Below are positions 1 through 7,832 of a stretch of DNA of 36,008 nt, piece after piece; position 1 is the stretch's first letter; each line of letters begins with the position of its first letter. The translations under genes were made by a program, and so were the position numbers. Source of the stretch: Treponema sp. (lineage in GTDB: Bacteria; Spirochaetota; Spirochaetia; Treponematales; Breznakiellaceae). The notes beneath the pieces were generated by a model. That model was not told the origin of the DNA and made no database searches. It worked only from the letters and a program-made list of their open reading frames with translations. Location of the stretch: positions 1-36,008 of the forward strand of contig JAISCC010000082.1 of the NCBI GenBank assembly GCA_031265845.1, written 5' to 3'.

Positions 1-144
1 ATAAGGGCTTTGCGCCGCAAAGACCAGGGCCGACAAAATGTGGGTGGAGGCTGGCGTGGGAATGAAGCGTAGCGGAAAGTCCTAGCCAGCTGGAACCCCG
101 AGCCGCCTACTGGCGGCGAAGCGTAAACAGTCCTGTTATGCGCC
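1..144 (-). repeat. attC-like structured repeat, cut by window edge
   Basis: Read on the minus strand, the element opens with the core GCATAAC (plus 135-141) and AGGACTG. It continues with a hairpin GCCGCC-AGTA-GGCGGC, then the block GGCTAGG, CATTCCCACGCC and CACCCACATTTTG shared with the elements at 5987, 7640 and 8037. The partner core GTTATGC lies beyond the window start. It sits 23 bases after the stop of the minus-strand barrel pseudogene, where an integron cassette would carry its attC. The repeat family is directly visible; the integron interpretation is inference. Confidence 0.6.
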
Positions 145-166
145 GTACTGCCGTACTCCATTATTT

Positions 167-737
167 TTACTTAAATTGTATTCCCATTATTATTCCAACA
201 GCATTTAATGCCGGATTATTTTCATATGATTTTCCATTTGAACTATGAAATAATCTTAATGATGTATATCCTTTATAATTATTTATTGGATATTCCATTC
301 CCAAACCCACATGACTTCCAATGTTTACATAAGATCCTGTATCGGGATATTCCCTTGTGTACACTATTAAACTCATGCCCAATCCTTCCAAAAATATTCT
401 TGAATTTATTTTGGGAATATGTAAAACATATAATCTTATACTCCAGTTTAATTCAAATCCGGGAGTAATTCTTGCGTTTATCGGCCTTCCATTATTTGAA
501 CCGCCGTTGTCATCAAATGCCATTAAAATTTTGATTAATATTTATTAATTTTAAGATACAATCATATCCCGTCTGCATCAACTTTATGTCATCGTCAAAA
601 TATGAAGAATATAAACCTAAATATATTCTATGATTTAAGTTTATTTGAAAATAATTTTGAGCATTATTTTCCTGTGAATAAATGTTTGAAATAATAATTC
701 CAAAAATAAAAACCAATAAGATGTTCTTTTTATACAT
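167..737 (-). pseudogene. Frameshifted outer-membrane barrel protein, PagL/acyloxyacyl-hydrolase-like
   Basis: Two overlapping minus-strand frames make up one gene. The first (737-513) starts with ATG after an AGAGGG ribosome site and encodes a signal peptide (MYKKNILLVFIFGIIISNIY) and the first strands. The second is open from about 544 to 167 and encodes a barrel ending VGIIMGIQFK. Removing one base in the AAAATTTT run near 525-535 would join them. The second half has RLFHSSNGKSYENNPALN, like the HxSN region of lipid A 3-O-deacylases (PagL) and related acyloxyacyl hydrolases. The position of the PagL catalytic Glu appears to be Asn, so the enzymatic assignment is weak. The DNA is much more AT-rich than the housekeeping genes and is bracketed by attC-like repeats, so it reads as a decayed gene cassette. 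A sequencing error or programmed frameshift is possible. Confidence 0.5.
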
Positions 738-826
738 TTTACCCTCTTTTGATTGATTATTTCATTTTTACAATATTTTGTCGATAATATTTTTTCACAT
801 ATTTTCAACTAATTTTAAGGCATATT

Positions 827-961
827 GCACATAACGTTCCGGCTGTATGCTAAACTAGGTTCGACGACATTTTTGCGGTTGCTATGGAAATGTTCGCCAA
901 TGAAGATGGCGCGGCGTAACGGAGGACGAGGGGCTTTAGCTCTGTCAGACCTGTTCTGCGG
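827..961 (-). repeat. attC-like structured repeat overlapping a methyltransferase 3' end
   Basis: On the minus strand the element runs from GCAGAACAGGTCTG (core at 953-959, compare GCATAACAGGACTG at 1-144) to CAGCCGGAACGTTATGTGC (core at 829-835). The interior has an inverted pair, GCGAACATTT with AAATGTCGTCG. At about 135 bp it is the shortest of the five copies and the most diverged in the middle. The stop codon of the upstream methyltransferase (945-947) lies inside it. That matches a cassette gene running into its own attC. Confidence 0.5.
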
Positions 962-2051
962 GTCGCCCGTCACGGGTTTTCTTTACCTTATATACACGCG
1001 CCTTCCTGCCGGAAACCAGCACATCCGAGGATTCCATGACAATAAATTCTTTTACACAAGTTATGGACGCGGCGACCTCTTCATGTCGCGCTGTCAGCAA
1101 GACGACAACGCCGTCAGGTTTTAATAATCTGCAAAATATCCGCAACATGGCGCCATAAAATTGATCCGTCGGCATAGGCAGAGCCTCATAGATTCCCCAC
1201 GGCGGATCCGTGATGATCGTGTCAACACTCTCTTCTTTCAGATAGCGAAAAATGGCAAAAAAATCGACTTTTCTTACATCGCATTTTTTTAGAAACTGCT
1301 CTGTAATGTTTGCTTTGGATATACGCGCCGCCTCATCTTTTATATCAAAAGCATAGAATTTCTCAAAAGGAAAACACGTTCTTTGCCGAAGTATGGACCC
1401 GTACCCGCAAAATGGATCCAGAACCACATCGGATTTCCGAGGCTCGGACAGCCAGCACAACATGTACGACAACTGGGGCGGCAATTCGCCCTTGCGTAGC
1501 GTGGCGTCAAAAGAGGTGTGTTTGGAAAGCCTCCGCATGAAAAAAGAAAAGCCTTCGTTCCGGTACAAAAACCAGAATTCGACATCCGGCTTGCTCCTGT
1601 TCGGAACCAAACCCGTCTCCTTAAAAATGGCGTGTTCCATCTTTCGTTTTAAGTCTTCATTGACGGAAACCAGGCGGTTTGCGTATGATGTTACGATTCT
1701 GAACGCTCTAATATTTTTTGTTCTTTGAAAATCAGCCAGCCGTATTTTTCTGTTTTTCTCCGCAATGCTCATGTGCGCCTCAATGACGGAGCTATTAGCG
1801 GAATCGTGAGCGGAGCCGTTCTTTTCTTTTTGCTCCAGAACATGAAGCGCCAGAAAAATATTGTTAAAACAGTGCAAGCGGAGCGCGCCGCGATATGCGC
1901 AATGCACCGCATCAAACGGGATCGCCGTCTCAAAGACAATCGCGCCATCCAGCAACAGTACGACAACCGCGTCTTGCACGGTCTTTTTGAGTATGTCCTT
2001 GACGATGTTTTGAAAACCGGAAGCGAAAGTCGCGTAATATTTGCAACGCAT
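945..2051 (-). CDS. THUMP/UPF0020-type RNA methyltransferase (putative)
   Basis: A predicted SAM-dependent RNA methyltransferase of 368 residues. The start is the ATG at 2051, with AAGGAG seven bases upstream; the longer open frame upstream has no such site. The C-terminal half has a Rossmann methyltransferase: DPFCGYGSIL (SAM-binding motif I, about residue 210), an acidic strand end in FYAFDIKD, and the catalytic motif TDPPWG (about 285). DPPW/DPPY motifs occur in enzymes that methylate exocyclic amines of guanine or adenine, such as the Trm14/RlmL/TrmG10 group. The N-terminal half fits a divergent substrate-binding region. The specific RNA target cannot be named. The last codons lie inside an attC-like repeat, so the gene could be cassette-borne or its 3' end could be an array junction. 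Confidence 0.7.
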   Translation of the reverse strand: MRCKYYATFASGFQNIVKDILKKTVQDAVVVLLLDGAIVFETAIPFDAVHCAYRGALRLHCFNNIFLALHVLEQKEKNGSAHDSANSSVIEAHMSIAEKNRKIRLADFQRTKNIRAFRIVTSYANRLVSVNEDLKRKMEHAIFKETGLVPNRSKPDVEFWFLYRNEGFSFFMRRLSKHTSFDATLRKGELPPQLSYMLCWLSEPRKSDVVLDPFCGYGSILRQRTCFPFEKFYAFDIKDEAARISKANITEQFLKKCDVRKVDFFAIFRYLKEESVDTIITDPPWGIYEALPMPTDQFYGAMLRIFCRLLKPDGVVVLLTARHEEVAASITCVKEFIVMESSDVLVSGRKARVYKVKKTRDGRPAEQV

Positions 2052-2108
2052 GAAAGCTCCTTTACATAAATTTAGAGGAAAAAATGCGCTTTTTGTCGTT
2101 CTTCCAAA

Positions 2109-2141
2109 GCCTTTCCCAAAACCAAGTGTTTTGGGAAAGGC
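2109..2141. terminator. Perfect 14-bp inverted repeat, terminator-like
   Basis: GCCTTTCCCAAAAC and GTTTTGGGAAAGGC pair perfectly around the 5-nt loop CAAGT. It lies between the truncated LacI gene and the methyltransferase start, so on the minus strand it could end transcription of the galactoside locus. The tract after the stem is only weakly T-rich. Confidence 0.45.
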
Positions 2142-2193
2142 CATTACTTTTATGTGTAATCTTAATCTGTTTTTATTGATACATTCTGGTTAG

Positions 2194-2547
2194 TCAAACC
2201 GGTACATCGATCCAGTCGCGGACACCTTCGATGATTTGCAGATATTCGGGCGTTTTCAGGCTCTGGTCCAGAGCTGACAGCAGGGCGGCGCCGCAGATCT
2301 CCTCGCCGTGAATCAACTGGTTGTAGAGGATCGGGTCTTTCAACTCGTTGAAAAAGCGGATGAAGCGTGTGTGAAAGCCCTGCTCGTGAGCCGCCGAATG
2401 AATCCCCGCAAGAATATCCGTATAATAGGGGCGCAGAAACATTTCCGCATTGCACAGCGCTAGGACGATCCGCCAGGGAACGCCGCGCGCCCGTTGTGCG
2501 GCGGCCATATCGTTTTGGGTAATTTGAGACTTTAGGGGGCTTTTCAT
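2194..2547 (-). pseudogene. Truncated LacI-family transcriptional regulator
   Basis: From ATG 2547, just after the GH42 stop, 117 codons are readable. They begin SQITQNDMAAA, resembling the first helix of a LacI DNA-binding domain. They then jump without the rest of the helix-turn-helix into a periplasmic-binding-protein-like core (WRIVLALCNAEMF, PYYTDILAGIHSAAHEQGF), typical of the start of the LacI effector domain. A normal family member is about 330-350 residues, so most of the DNA-binding domain and about two thirds of the sensor are missing. Position next to a beta-galactosidase fits a former local sugar-responsive repressor. No good ribosome site precedes the start. The family assignment rests on the short PYYTDILAGI-type segment and is moderate. 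Confidence 0.5.
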
Positions 2548-2558
2548 CAGGACCACTT

Positions 2559-4586
2559 TTATTTCTTTAGTATTGCCGCGCCATAGGGCGGCAACGCTAG
2601 TGTACCACAAACGGTCTTCCCGTTCAATAGGTCGCGGCAAGCGTCTTCACCCAGGGAAATCCGTGTTTCCCTTGAATTGAAATTCATCACGAACACCGCT
2701 CCGCCCCGCTTCTGGACAGAAACGCCTGCGGGGATGTCCCAGAGAACGCAAGGAGAGAGTCCGTGTTTTTCGCAAAGCCTCCGGTAAAAGCGATCCAGGA
2801 ACGCCGCCTCAGTGCGGGCGCAGATGTAATAGGCGGACCCTTCGCCGTATCGGTGGGTGGTTATCGCAGGAAGCCCCGTCTGTGGATCGGACTGCGGCCC
2901 GCAAAAAACGCCGGGAGCGTCCGCGCCCAGGAGCCGGATGCGGTCGGCGTAATGGCTTGCCCGCCATGTTTGCCCGTCCAGCGTGAATTCCAGATTTTCA
3001 TAATCGGCGATGCTGTCGGTCTCTTCCACGGCGATGCCGAACACGTCGGTAAGTCCGCCGGGAGTTCCCCCCAGGTAGCAGAGGTCGTTCCCGTTGACTA
3101 TCCCGGTTAGGTACGTTGCAACGGCGCTTTTTCTCTGCCGCACATAACGCCTGATTTTCTCCGCCGTTTCTTCGGTCAGCATATAGAGCATGGGGAAGAC
3201 GACGAGCTGGTACCGCGCAAAATCGGCATACTCTGGGCTTATTACGTCGCAGGGAACGCCGGCTCTCCAGAACGCGCTGTAGTGGGCGATACATTCCTGC
3301 TGATAGTTTTTCTCAACGCTCCGGGGAAGCTGGGCGTTGTTCAGCGCCCAGCCGTTCTCGAAATCATAGACCACTGCGGCCCGCGCTTCGCCGCCATCCG
3401 GGTCGGCTTCGTTGTCTATGGCGGCAATCCCGCCCAGCTTTTGCAACGCCACGCCCATTTCCACGACATCACGGAAAATGCGGGTCTTGTTGTCGCCGAT
3501 GTGAGTGATAACCGCGTCGTGGAATTTTTCCGCGCCACCCCGGCTCTGCCGCCACTGAAAATACTGCGCCGAACCGGAGCCGTGGGCGACGGCCTGTATT
3601 GAGGAGAGCAAGTGCATGCCCGCCTTCTTTTTCTTGCTCACCCCTTGCCAACTGGTTGCGCCCGGCGACGACTCCATCATCAGGAATGGCTGGTTTTTGT
3701 AGGAACGCTGGAGATCGTGGAAAAAAGCGGCTTTGACGGCGACCTCCGCGTCGTCCCCGTAACGGTGCCATTCGGGGTAATTGTCCCAACTGACAATATC
3801 GACGTGCCGGGCGAACTTGTGGCAATCAAGCCCGATATCAGGCAGGTGGAAATTAGTGGTAATGGGAATGTCCGGCGTAATGCGCCGCAGAGGGGCGCTT
3901 TCGGCCAAGAAAAAATCAATGGTCGCGTCGCTGGTAAAGCGCTGCCAGTCCAGCATCATGCCGTGGATCGAAGCGTCGTCGGGGAATATCTGTTCCCATG
4001 ACGTAAAGCGGTGGCTCCAAAAGGAGGTGTACCAGGCGGCGTTCAGCGCGTCCAGGCTCATGTAGCGTTTTTTGAGCCAGTTCCGAAACGCGGACAGGCA
4101 TTGGGGGCAGTAGCAGGGCATGCCGTTGTATTCGTTGGACACGTGCCAGAGGATCAGCGCAGGATGCGTTCCGTAACGCTCCGCCAGTTTTGTGTTGATC
4201 CGTGCGCAGGCTTCGCGGTATTTGGCGGAAGTCCGGCAGTGGTTGTGCCGTCCGCCGTGGCGTTGCCGTTGGCCGTCTGCGTTCATCCGGCAGACTTCGG
4301 GATATTTTTCCGAAAGCCACGCTGGTTTTGAGCCGCTGGGAGTGGCAAGGATGATCCGCTGCCCATTCCCATGCAGGCGCTCAAAACATTCGTCGAGCCA
4401 GTCAAAGTGATAGACTCCCTCGGCGCTTTCCAGCAGGGACCAAGAAAATACGCCAACCGAAAGAACATTGATCCCCGCCTCTTTCATATAGGCAAGATCA
4501 AGATCGAGAATATCTGGCCGGTCAAGCCATTGTTCATAATTGTAATCGGCTCCGTGGAGCAGTCCCGCGTCAAAGATATTCATCAT
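2559..4586 (-). CDS. GH42 family beta-galactosidase
   Basis: A cytoplasmic glycoside hydrolase of about 675 residues, the usual length for GH42, expected to release beta-linked galactose from oligosaccharides. The start is one of two adjacent ATGs (4586 or 4583) after GGAG. The TIM barrel opens with LLHGADYNYEQW. The acid/base Glu is in HVSNEYNG (about E152) and the nucleophile Glu is in FLMMESSPG (about E315). Cysteines at about 117, 158, 160 and 163 (CYCPQC) match the zinc cluster of many GH42 enzymes. Residues from about 390 form the trimerisation domain and the C-terminal domain ends GTLALPPYGAAILKK. No signal peptide is present. No transporter is nearby, and the flanking regulator and GH2 gene are decayed, so this is the only intact gene of the locus. 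The family assignment is firm; the natural substrate is unknown. Confidence 0.93.
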   Translation of the reverse strand: MMNIFDAGLLHGADYNYEQWLDRPDILDLDLAYMKEAGINVLSVGVFSWSLLESAEGVYHFDWLDECFERLHGNGQRIILATPSGSKPAWLSEKYPEVCRMNADGQRQRHGGRHNHCRTSAKYREACARINTKLAERYGTHPALILWHVSNEYNGMPCYCPQCLSAFRNWLKKRYMSLDALNAAWYTSFWSHRFTSWEQIFPDDASIHGMMLDWQRFTSDATIDFFLAESAPLRRITPDIPITTNFHLPDIGLDCHKFARHVDIVSWDNYPEWHRYGDDAEVAVKAAFFHDLQRSYKNQPFLMMESSPGATSWQGVSKKKKAGMHLLSSIQAVAHGSGSAQYFQWRQSRGGAEKFHDAVITHIGDNKTRIFRDVVEMGVALQKLGGIAAIDNEADPDGGEARAAVVYDFENGWALNNAQLPRSVEKNYQQECIAHYSAFWRAGVPCDVISPEYADFARYQLVVFPMLYMLTEETAEKIRRYVRQRKSAVATYLTGIVNGNDLCYLGGTPGGLTDVFGIAVEETDSIADYENLEFTLDGQTWRASHYADRIRLLGADAPGVFCGPQSDPQTGLPAITTHRYGEGSAYYICARTEAAFLDRFYRRLCEKHGLSPCVLWDIPAGVSVQKRGGAVFVMNFNSRETRISLGEDACRDLLNGKTVCGTLALPPYGAAILKK

Positions 4587-4610
4587 TATTCTCCGTAACA
4601 CTTATTTGAG

Positions 4611-4640
4611 GCTGTTCCAAAATTGAAATTTTAGAACAGC
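4611..4640. repeat. Inverted repeat upstream of GH42 gene
   Basis: GCTGTTC and GAACAGC flank an A/T-rich inner stem (AAAATT against AAATTTT) with one mismatch. It lies 25 bases upstream of the GH42 start. It could be a terminator, a regulator site or a dispersed palindromic repeat; the sequence alone does not decide. Confidence 0.4.
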
Positions 4641-4686
4641 AATATTAGATTTAAGTGGAAAAACGGGCTTTAGACCGCTTTTCCTT

Positions 4687-4752
4687 GAGCCAGTTTCAAA
4701 ACCAACCCGAACGTAGTTCGCTGAACGTAGTTCGCGTTTTGGAATTGGCTCA
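4687..4752. repeat. Palindromic intergenic repeat with tandem GAACGTAGTTCG
   Basis: The outer arms GAGCCAGTTTCAAAAC and GTTTTGGAATTGGCTC pair at 14 of 16 positions. Between them the 12-mer GAACGTAGTTCG occurs twice, and each copy with its flanking C is a small palindrome (CGAAC GTA GTTCG). A related inverted copy lies at 12362-12394, with CCAAAAC...GTTTTGG arms and CGAATTACGTTCG inside. Function unknown. Confidence 0.5.
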
Positions 4753-5267
4753 TTTATTTATGGCGCGCCTGATTGTTGTCCATATTCACCATGATGGCGG
4801 GCTTGACTTTTCGCCGCCCTCCACCGAAATCCTCAATACGCCACATAAACACGCTTTGATTATATTATGGGAATTCCGGGACGTCAACAAATAATCAAAT
4901 ATTTTCAAGAAAATGAGCGCGGAAATTGACCGGCGCGACGAGACATCCTCTCGTTCATGTAATTGAAAAATTATTGAAGGCGATCCAAGCATGATCGCGC
5001 AGGTGAGTCAAGCTGGATCACGCAAGCCATCAGACTCGCCGCTTCACCGAGTGCGGCAGGGACTGCGCCATATCAATGCGGGACATTTCCGTCCGAAATC
5101 CCGCGCCATAACGCCGCCAAAAAGCGTTTTTTCTTCATATATGCCATCACTATGCGCCGTCAAAGTGAAACAGCGCAATGCGATTCTTGTGCCGATTATG
5201 CGGATGCAGTTTTTAGGCTTTTAATTGGCTGGGCGATTTCTGAACGGATTCTAAACGGATTGTAAAC
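4753..5267. other. No recognisable gene
   Basis: Short open frames exist on both strands, for example 4655-4894 plus and 4991-5224 plus. None has a recognisable domain together with a ribosome site and coding-like composition. The position between a GH42 gene and a GH2 remnant suggests debris of the galactoside locus, but nothing in it can be identified. Confidence 0.4.
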
Positions 5268-5572
5268 GCTCACTATTCCTAGCCCTGGCGCATCCATGTT
5301 CACGGTGTGGTTATGGCGCCGCTCATGGCGAAACTGCGGTCGAGCCACTGGAGATCATCGTCATTCGGGTTGTCGAGCAACGTGAAATCCCACATGCCGT
5401 CAAGATTGAAATAGAGCGGATTATCGTCTGCGGCGCGGTGTTCGGGGCCTGCAACGGCATCGGCAAGAGCCGCTTTCGCGGAAACAAACGGTAAAAGCGG
5501 GTTTCGCATGAGGAACTGGTTGATTTCCTAAATTTCAGGGTTTTCCCAGAAAGGAATAGGAGTATTGATCAT
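5268..5572 (-). pseudogene. N-terminal remnant of a GH2 (LacZ-type) beta-galactosidase
   Basis: From ATG 5572 the minus frame reads PIPFWENPEI, a TAG stop, then EINQFLMRNPLLPFVSA, then LDGMWDFTLLDNPNDDD. It continues ITTP, TGA stop, TWMRQG, TAG stop. These are landmarks of the GH2 N-terminal sugar-binding domain: the WENPE opening, the LNGxWxF motif and the VPGnWtmQG motif. At least three in-frame stops fall in just over 100 codons, and the remaining roughly 900 codons of a LacZ are absent. This is a dead fragment. The conserved motifs around each stop show they are substitutions within the old frame. Confidence 0.75.
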
Positions 5573-5836
5573 GAAAATGATAGTATACACCAGATTCTTT
5601 TTTGTCAATCATCATTTTTTTAGTGTTTTAGTATAAAGGGTCATGCGAGACGGCCGCTTGCGATTGTTCTCTTATGCTATGGCAGGACGCACAGACTGGT
5701 CTAAACACCGGGCAGTCGCTTTTCCATGATGCGGTGAAAGCCGATGCTGGCGGATCAAAAAAAGTGAATTTTTGAAAAATAGGACTTGCATGCTCTTTCA
5801 AAACAATGTGAAATAACATCGTTTCAAAAATAAGTC
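5573..5836. other. Intergenic stretch, no recognised gene
   Basis: This stretch contains only short frames without recognisable motifs on either strand. The part from about 5573 to 5640 is AT-rich and could have held the promoter of the dead GH2 gene. No attC-like core was seen here. Confidence 0.4.
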
Positions 5837-5968
5837 TTGAAACAGAATCAAAAGAAGGGTATAAAACAATATGATGTGGACAGTGGATTCAAGCGGCTTC
5901 CTGTAATAATAATTTGGATATTAATTGGAATAATAATATTAAAGAATATATTGGGGGAAATAATGTAA
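5837..5968 (+). CDS. Possible small single-pass membrane protein or gene remnant
   Basis: A 43-codon frame from TTG 5837 ends 20 bases before an attC-like repeat core. Its C-terminal half is a clear hydrophobic helix, LPVIIIWILIGIIILKNIL, after a basic, polar N-terminus. The position, just upstream of the repeat and in the same orientation, is where a cassette gene would end. There is no good ribosome site and no ATG. It may be the tail of a larger lost gene rather than a real small protein. Confidence 0.25.
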   Translation: MKQNQKKGIKQYDVDSGFKRLPVIIIWILIGIIILKNILGEIM

Positions 5969-5986
5969 GGTGAAGAATAATGCGCG

Positions 5987-6199
5987 TCGCATAACATGTC
6001 CGCTTGCACATCGGGATTAGATGTCATGGACCTTGCGGCTAGGTCATTCTGCGCCTCTGCTACGCAGGGGAACGCTCCATTCCCACGGCAAACCTCCACC
6101 CACATTTTGCCAGCCATGGGCTTAGCTACGCATTTCCTTCTTCGGGCTGGCAAGATGTCGTCGACCTGAAAGGTCGCAAACAACCGGAACGTTATGCGC
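5987..6199 (+). repeat. attC-like structured repeat
   Basis: The outer cores are GCATAAC (5989-5995) and GTTATGC (6191-6197). The inner boxes TGTCCG and CCGGAAC are also complementary, with an unpaired base in the left arm, as in the R and L boxes of attC sites. The interior has a hairpin CCTCTGC-TAC-GCAGGGG and a longer stem, TTGCCAGCC with GGCTGGCAA. In the copy at 7640 the same stem is TTGCAGGGC with GCCCTGCAA, so both sides changed together. The length of about 211 bp exceeds most attC sites. No integrase is in the window. Confidence 0.6.
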
Positions 6200-6240
6200 G
6201 CGTTTTTCTGAAAATTTGTGTAAAATCACTTAAAAATGTA

Positions 6241-6269
6241 TTGACAAATGATTTTTTTAATGGTAAAAA
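6241..6269 (+). promoter_or_regulatory. Promoter of the cassette lipoprotein gene
   Basis: TTGACA (6241-6246), 17-base spacer, TAAAAA (6264-6269). Only 7 bases separate the -10 from the ATG at 6277, so the transcript would start at or next to the start codon. A TATAAT at 6270-6275 is too far from the -35 to be its partner. Confidence 0.55.
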
Positions 6270-6276
6270 TATAATT

Positions 6277-6966
6277 ATGGATAAATTTGTAAATAAATTT
6301 TTGAGTTTTCAATTGACAGTTTCTATTTTTGTTTTATTGACTTTTTTCGCTTGTTCTGATCCTGTAGGTTTTCCCGCAGATATTAGAGTATATTACAATG
6401 ATGATTATTCTGGATTATTGCAGGATAGCGCATATTCGCAAGCAGTTTCTGTAAACGGTATTCATGCAATAAAACAAGAAATTAGTTGCGGATATGCCGT
6501 AATAGAAATGCTTGCCAAATGGAAAGGCAAACCAATTACGGAATATTCATTGTCATCACAAAACAATGGTGAAATTTCAACTTCAATGGGTTCAGGTTTT
6601 CTTAAAGAAATGAACCGTCAATTTCCTGAATGGGAAACCACTCGATATGTTAATATCACTAACAGGGAATTATTGCAAAATATACATGCTTCACTTGAAA
6701 ATGGGTTTCCAGCGCCAATAGAATTCGCCGCAAAAAACACATCGTCCGAATGGACTCTTCATTTTGCCATAGTTACATCAATGGATTTAGGCAACAATCA
6801 AATTATTGTGCAAAACCCTTATGGATATGAAGAAGCATATACTGTACAAAATTTCATTCGAGCCACGCGGTATGAATGTTATGAAAATATGGAATGGCAT
6901 TTCAAAACAGGGTTTAACATGGGCTTATTCAATAAAAACACAATATACAGCATTGCCAATAAATAG
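6277..6966 (+). CDS. Papain-like (C39-type) cysteine peptidase lipoprotein
   Basis: A 229-residue exported protein. The N-terminus has a basic stretch, a hydrophobic segment and a lipobox-like FFAC, with Cys26 as the probable lipidation site. The body resembles C39-like papain-fold proteins: IKQEISCGYAV supplies an oxyanion Gln (Q67) and nucleophile Cys (C71), LHFAIV a His (about H162), and VQNPYG an Asn (about N180). It may cleave peptides or act as a transpeptidase at the cell surface; the substrate is unknown. The start is the ATG at 6277, because a signal sequence follows directly; a TTG at 6241 would put 12 polar residues before it and coincides with the -35 box. The next gene starts 8 bases after the stop and shares the cassette. 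The gene is AT-rich compared with the chromosomal genes, which fits horizontal acquisition. Confidence 0.6.
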   Translation: MDKFVNKFLSFQLTVSIFVLLTFFACSDPVGFPADIRVYYNDDYSGLLQDSAYSQAVSVNGIHAIKQEISCGYAVIEMLAKWKGKPITEYSLSSQNNGEISTSMGSGFLKEMNRQFPEWETTRYVNITNRELLQNIHASLENGFPAPIEFAAKNTSSEWTLHFAIVTSMDLGNNQIIVQNPYGYEEAYTVQNFIRATRYECYENMEWHFKTGFNMGLFNKNTIYSIANK

Positions 6967-6974
6967 GAGTTTGT

Positions 6975-7613
6975 ATGGTCAGCAAAAAACGGCTTTTTAT
7001 TTTTATTGTATTTATTCAACTTTCTGCAACGTCATTTTCTGATGAAAATGAAAAAGAATTCTTGATGCAGACAAGTCCCTTGCTTTTGGCAAGTGATATA
7101 GCATATCTTTTTATGGACAACGACAGTAAAACATACGCTTTTTTAATAGACGCCGAGTTTCAATATGCCATAAATAAATATTTCAATGTTTCAGTTGCAA
7201 ATGCACTTTATTTTGAGAGTTATTTAAGCGGTTATTTGGAAAATAGCGATGGCAGGTATAATGAAAAATATGGACAGCAATTTCAATATATGATAATACC
7301 AGCCTTTTTATACAGGCCGTTTGGAACTTGGTTAAAAGGAATGTATATCAGCGCATTTCCGGTTATTGGCTGGACTCATGTGTCAACAAATTATTTGGAT
7401 GACACTTTTACCCATTTAGGGCTTGGTTTAACGGGCGGTTACCAATGGATTTTCAAAAACGGTTTTACAATGCAATTAGGTACAGGATTAGGCAAAACAT
7501 GGATAATCCCATTTGCAAAGAATAAAGGTGAATACAGGATGGAAGATGAATGGCGTTTTTTTAACTGGCCAATTGATTTCAAATTTATATTTAGAGTGGG
7601 ATATTCATTTTAG
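6975..7613 (+). CDS. Outer-membrane beta-barrel protein, unknown function
   Basis: A 212-residue protein with a signal peptide (KKRLFIFIVFIQLSATSFS) and alternating aromatic strands. It ends in FRVGYSF; a C-terminal Phe after a beta strand is the usual signal for outer-membrane assembly. The ATG is preceded by AGGAG overlapping the stop of the peptidase gene, so the two are co-translated. No specific family could be named. Pairing with a surface papain-like lipoprotein in one cassette suggests a joint envelope function (inference). AT-rich, like its partner. Confidence 0.6.
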   Translation: MVSKKRLFIFIVFIQLSATSFSDENEKEFLMQTSPLLLASDIAYLFMDNDSKTYAFLIDAEFQYAINKYFNVSVANALYFESYLSGYLENSDGRYNEKYGQQFQYMIIPAFLYRPFGTWLKGMYISAFPVIGWTHVSTNYLDDTFTHLGLGLTGGYQWIFKNGFTMQLGTGLGKTWIIPFAKNKGEYRMEDEWRFFNWPIDFKFIFRVGYSF

Positions 7614-7639
7614 AAAAGGTAATTAAAACAAAAATAACG

Positions 7640-7794
7640 GCGCATGACAGGACTGCTTGCGCTTCGGCGGATCGGGGTTCTGGCTGGCTAGGTCATTCCC
7701 ACGCCTCACTCCTCCCACATTTTTGCAGGGCTGAAAACCTATGCATTTGCTTATTCGCCCTGCAAAAACATCGCACAACCGGAACGTTATGCGC
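7640..7794 (+). repeat. attC-like structured repeat
   Basis: The left core GCATGAC (7642-7648) has one change from GCATAAC. The right core is GTTATGC (7786-7792) after CAACCGGAAC. The interior has GGCTGGCTAGGTCATTCCCACGCC in common with the 1-144 copy (in pieces) and a stem TTGCAGGGC/GCCCTGCAA. It follows the barrel gene stop by 26 bases and would close a two-gene cassette that began at about 6192. Confidence 0.6.
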
Positions 7795-7832
7795 AATGGA
7801 GGCTAAATTTTTTGTTAATTTTAAAAAATAAC

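Noticed and set aside
825..1124. 99-codon plus-strand frame
   Set aside because: Runs through the attC-like repeat and antisense to the methyltransferase 3' end.
4655..4894. 79-codon plus-strand frame
   Set aside because: Begins inside a palindromic repeat, no family match, no ribosome site; a resolvase-like tail was considered but not supported.
4753..5267. Possible insertion sequence remnant
   Set aside because: No terminal inverted repeats with target duplication and no transposase motif could be seen.
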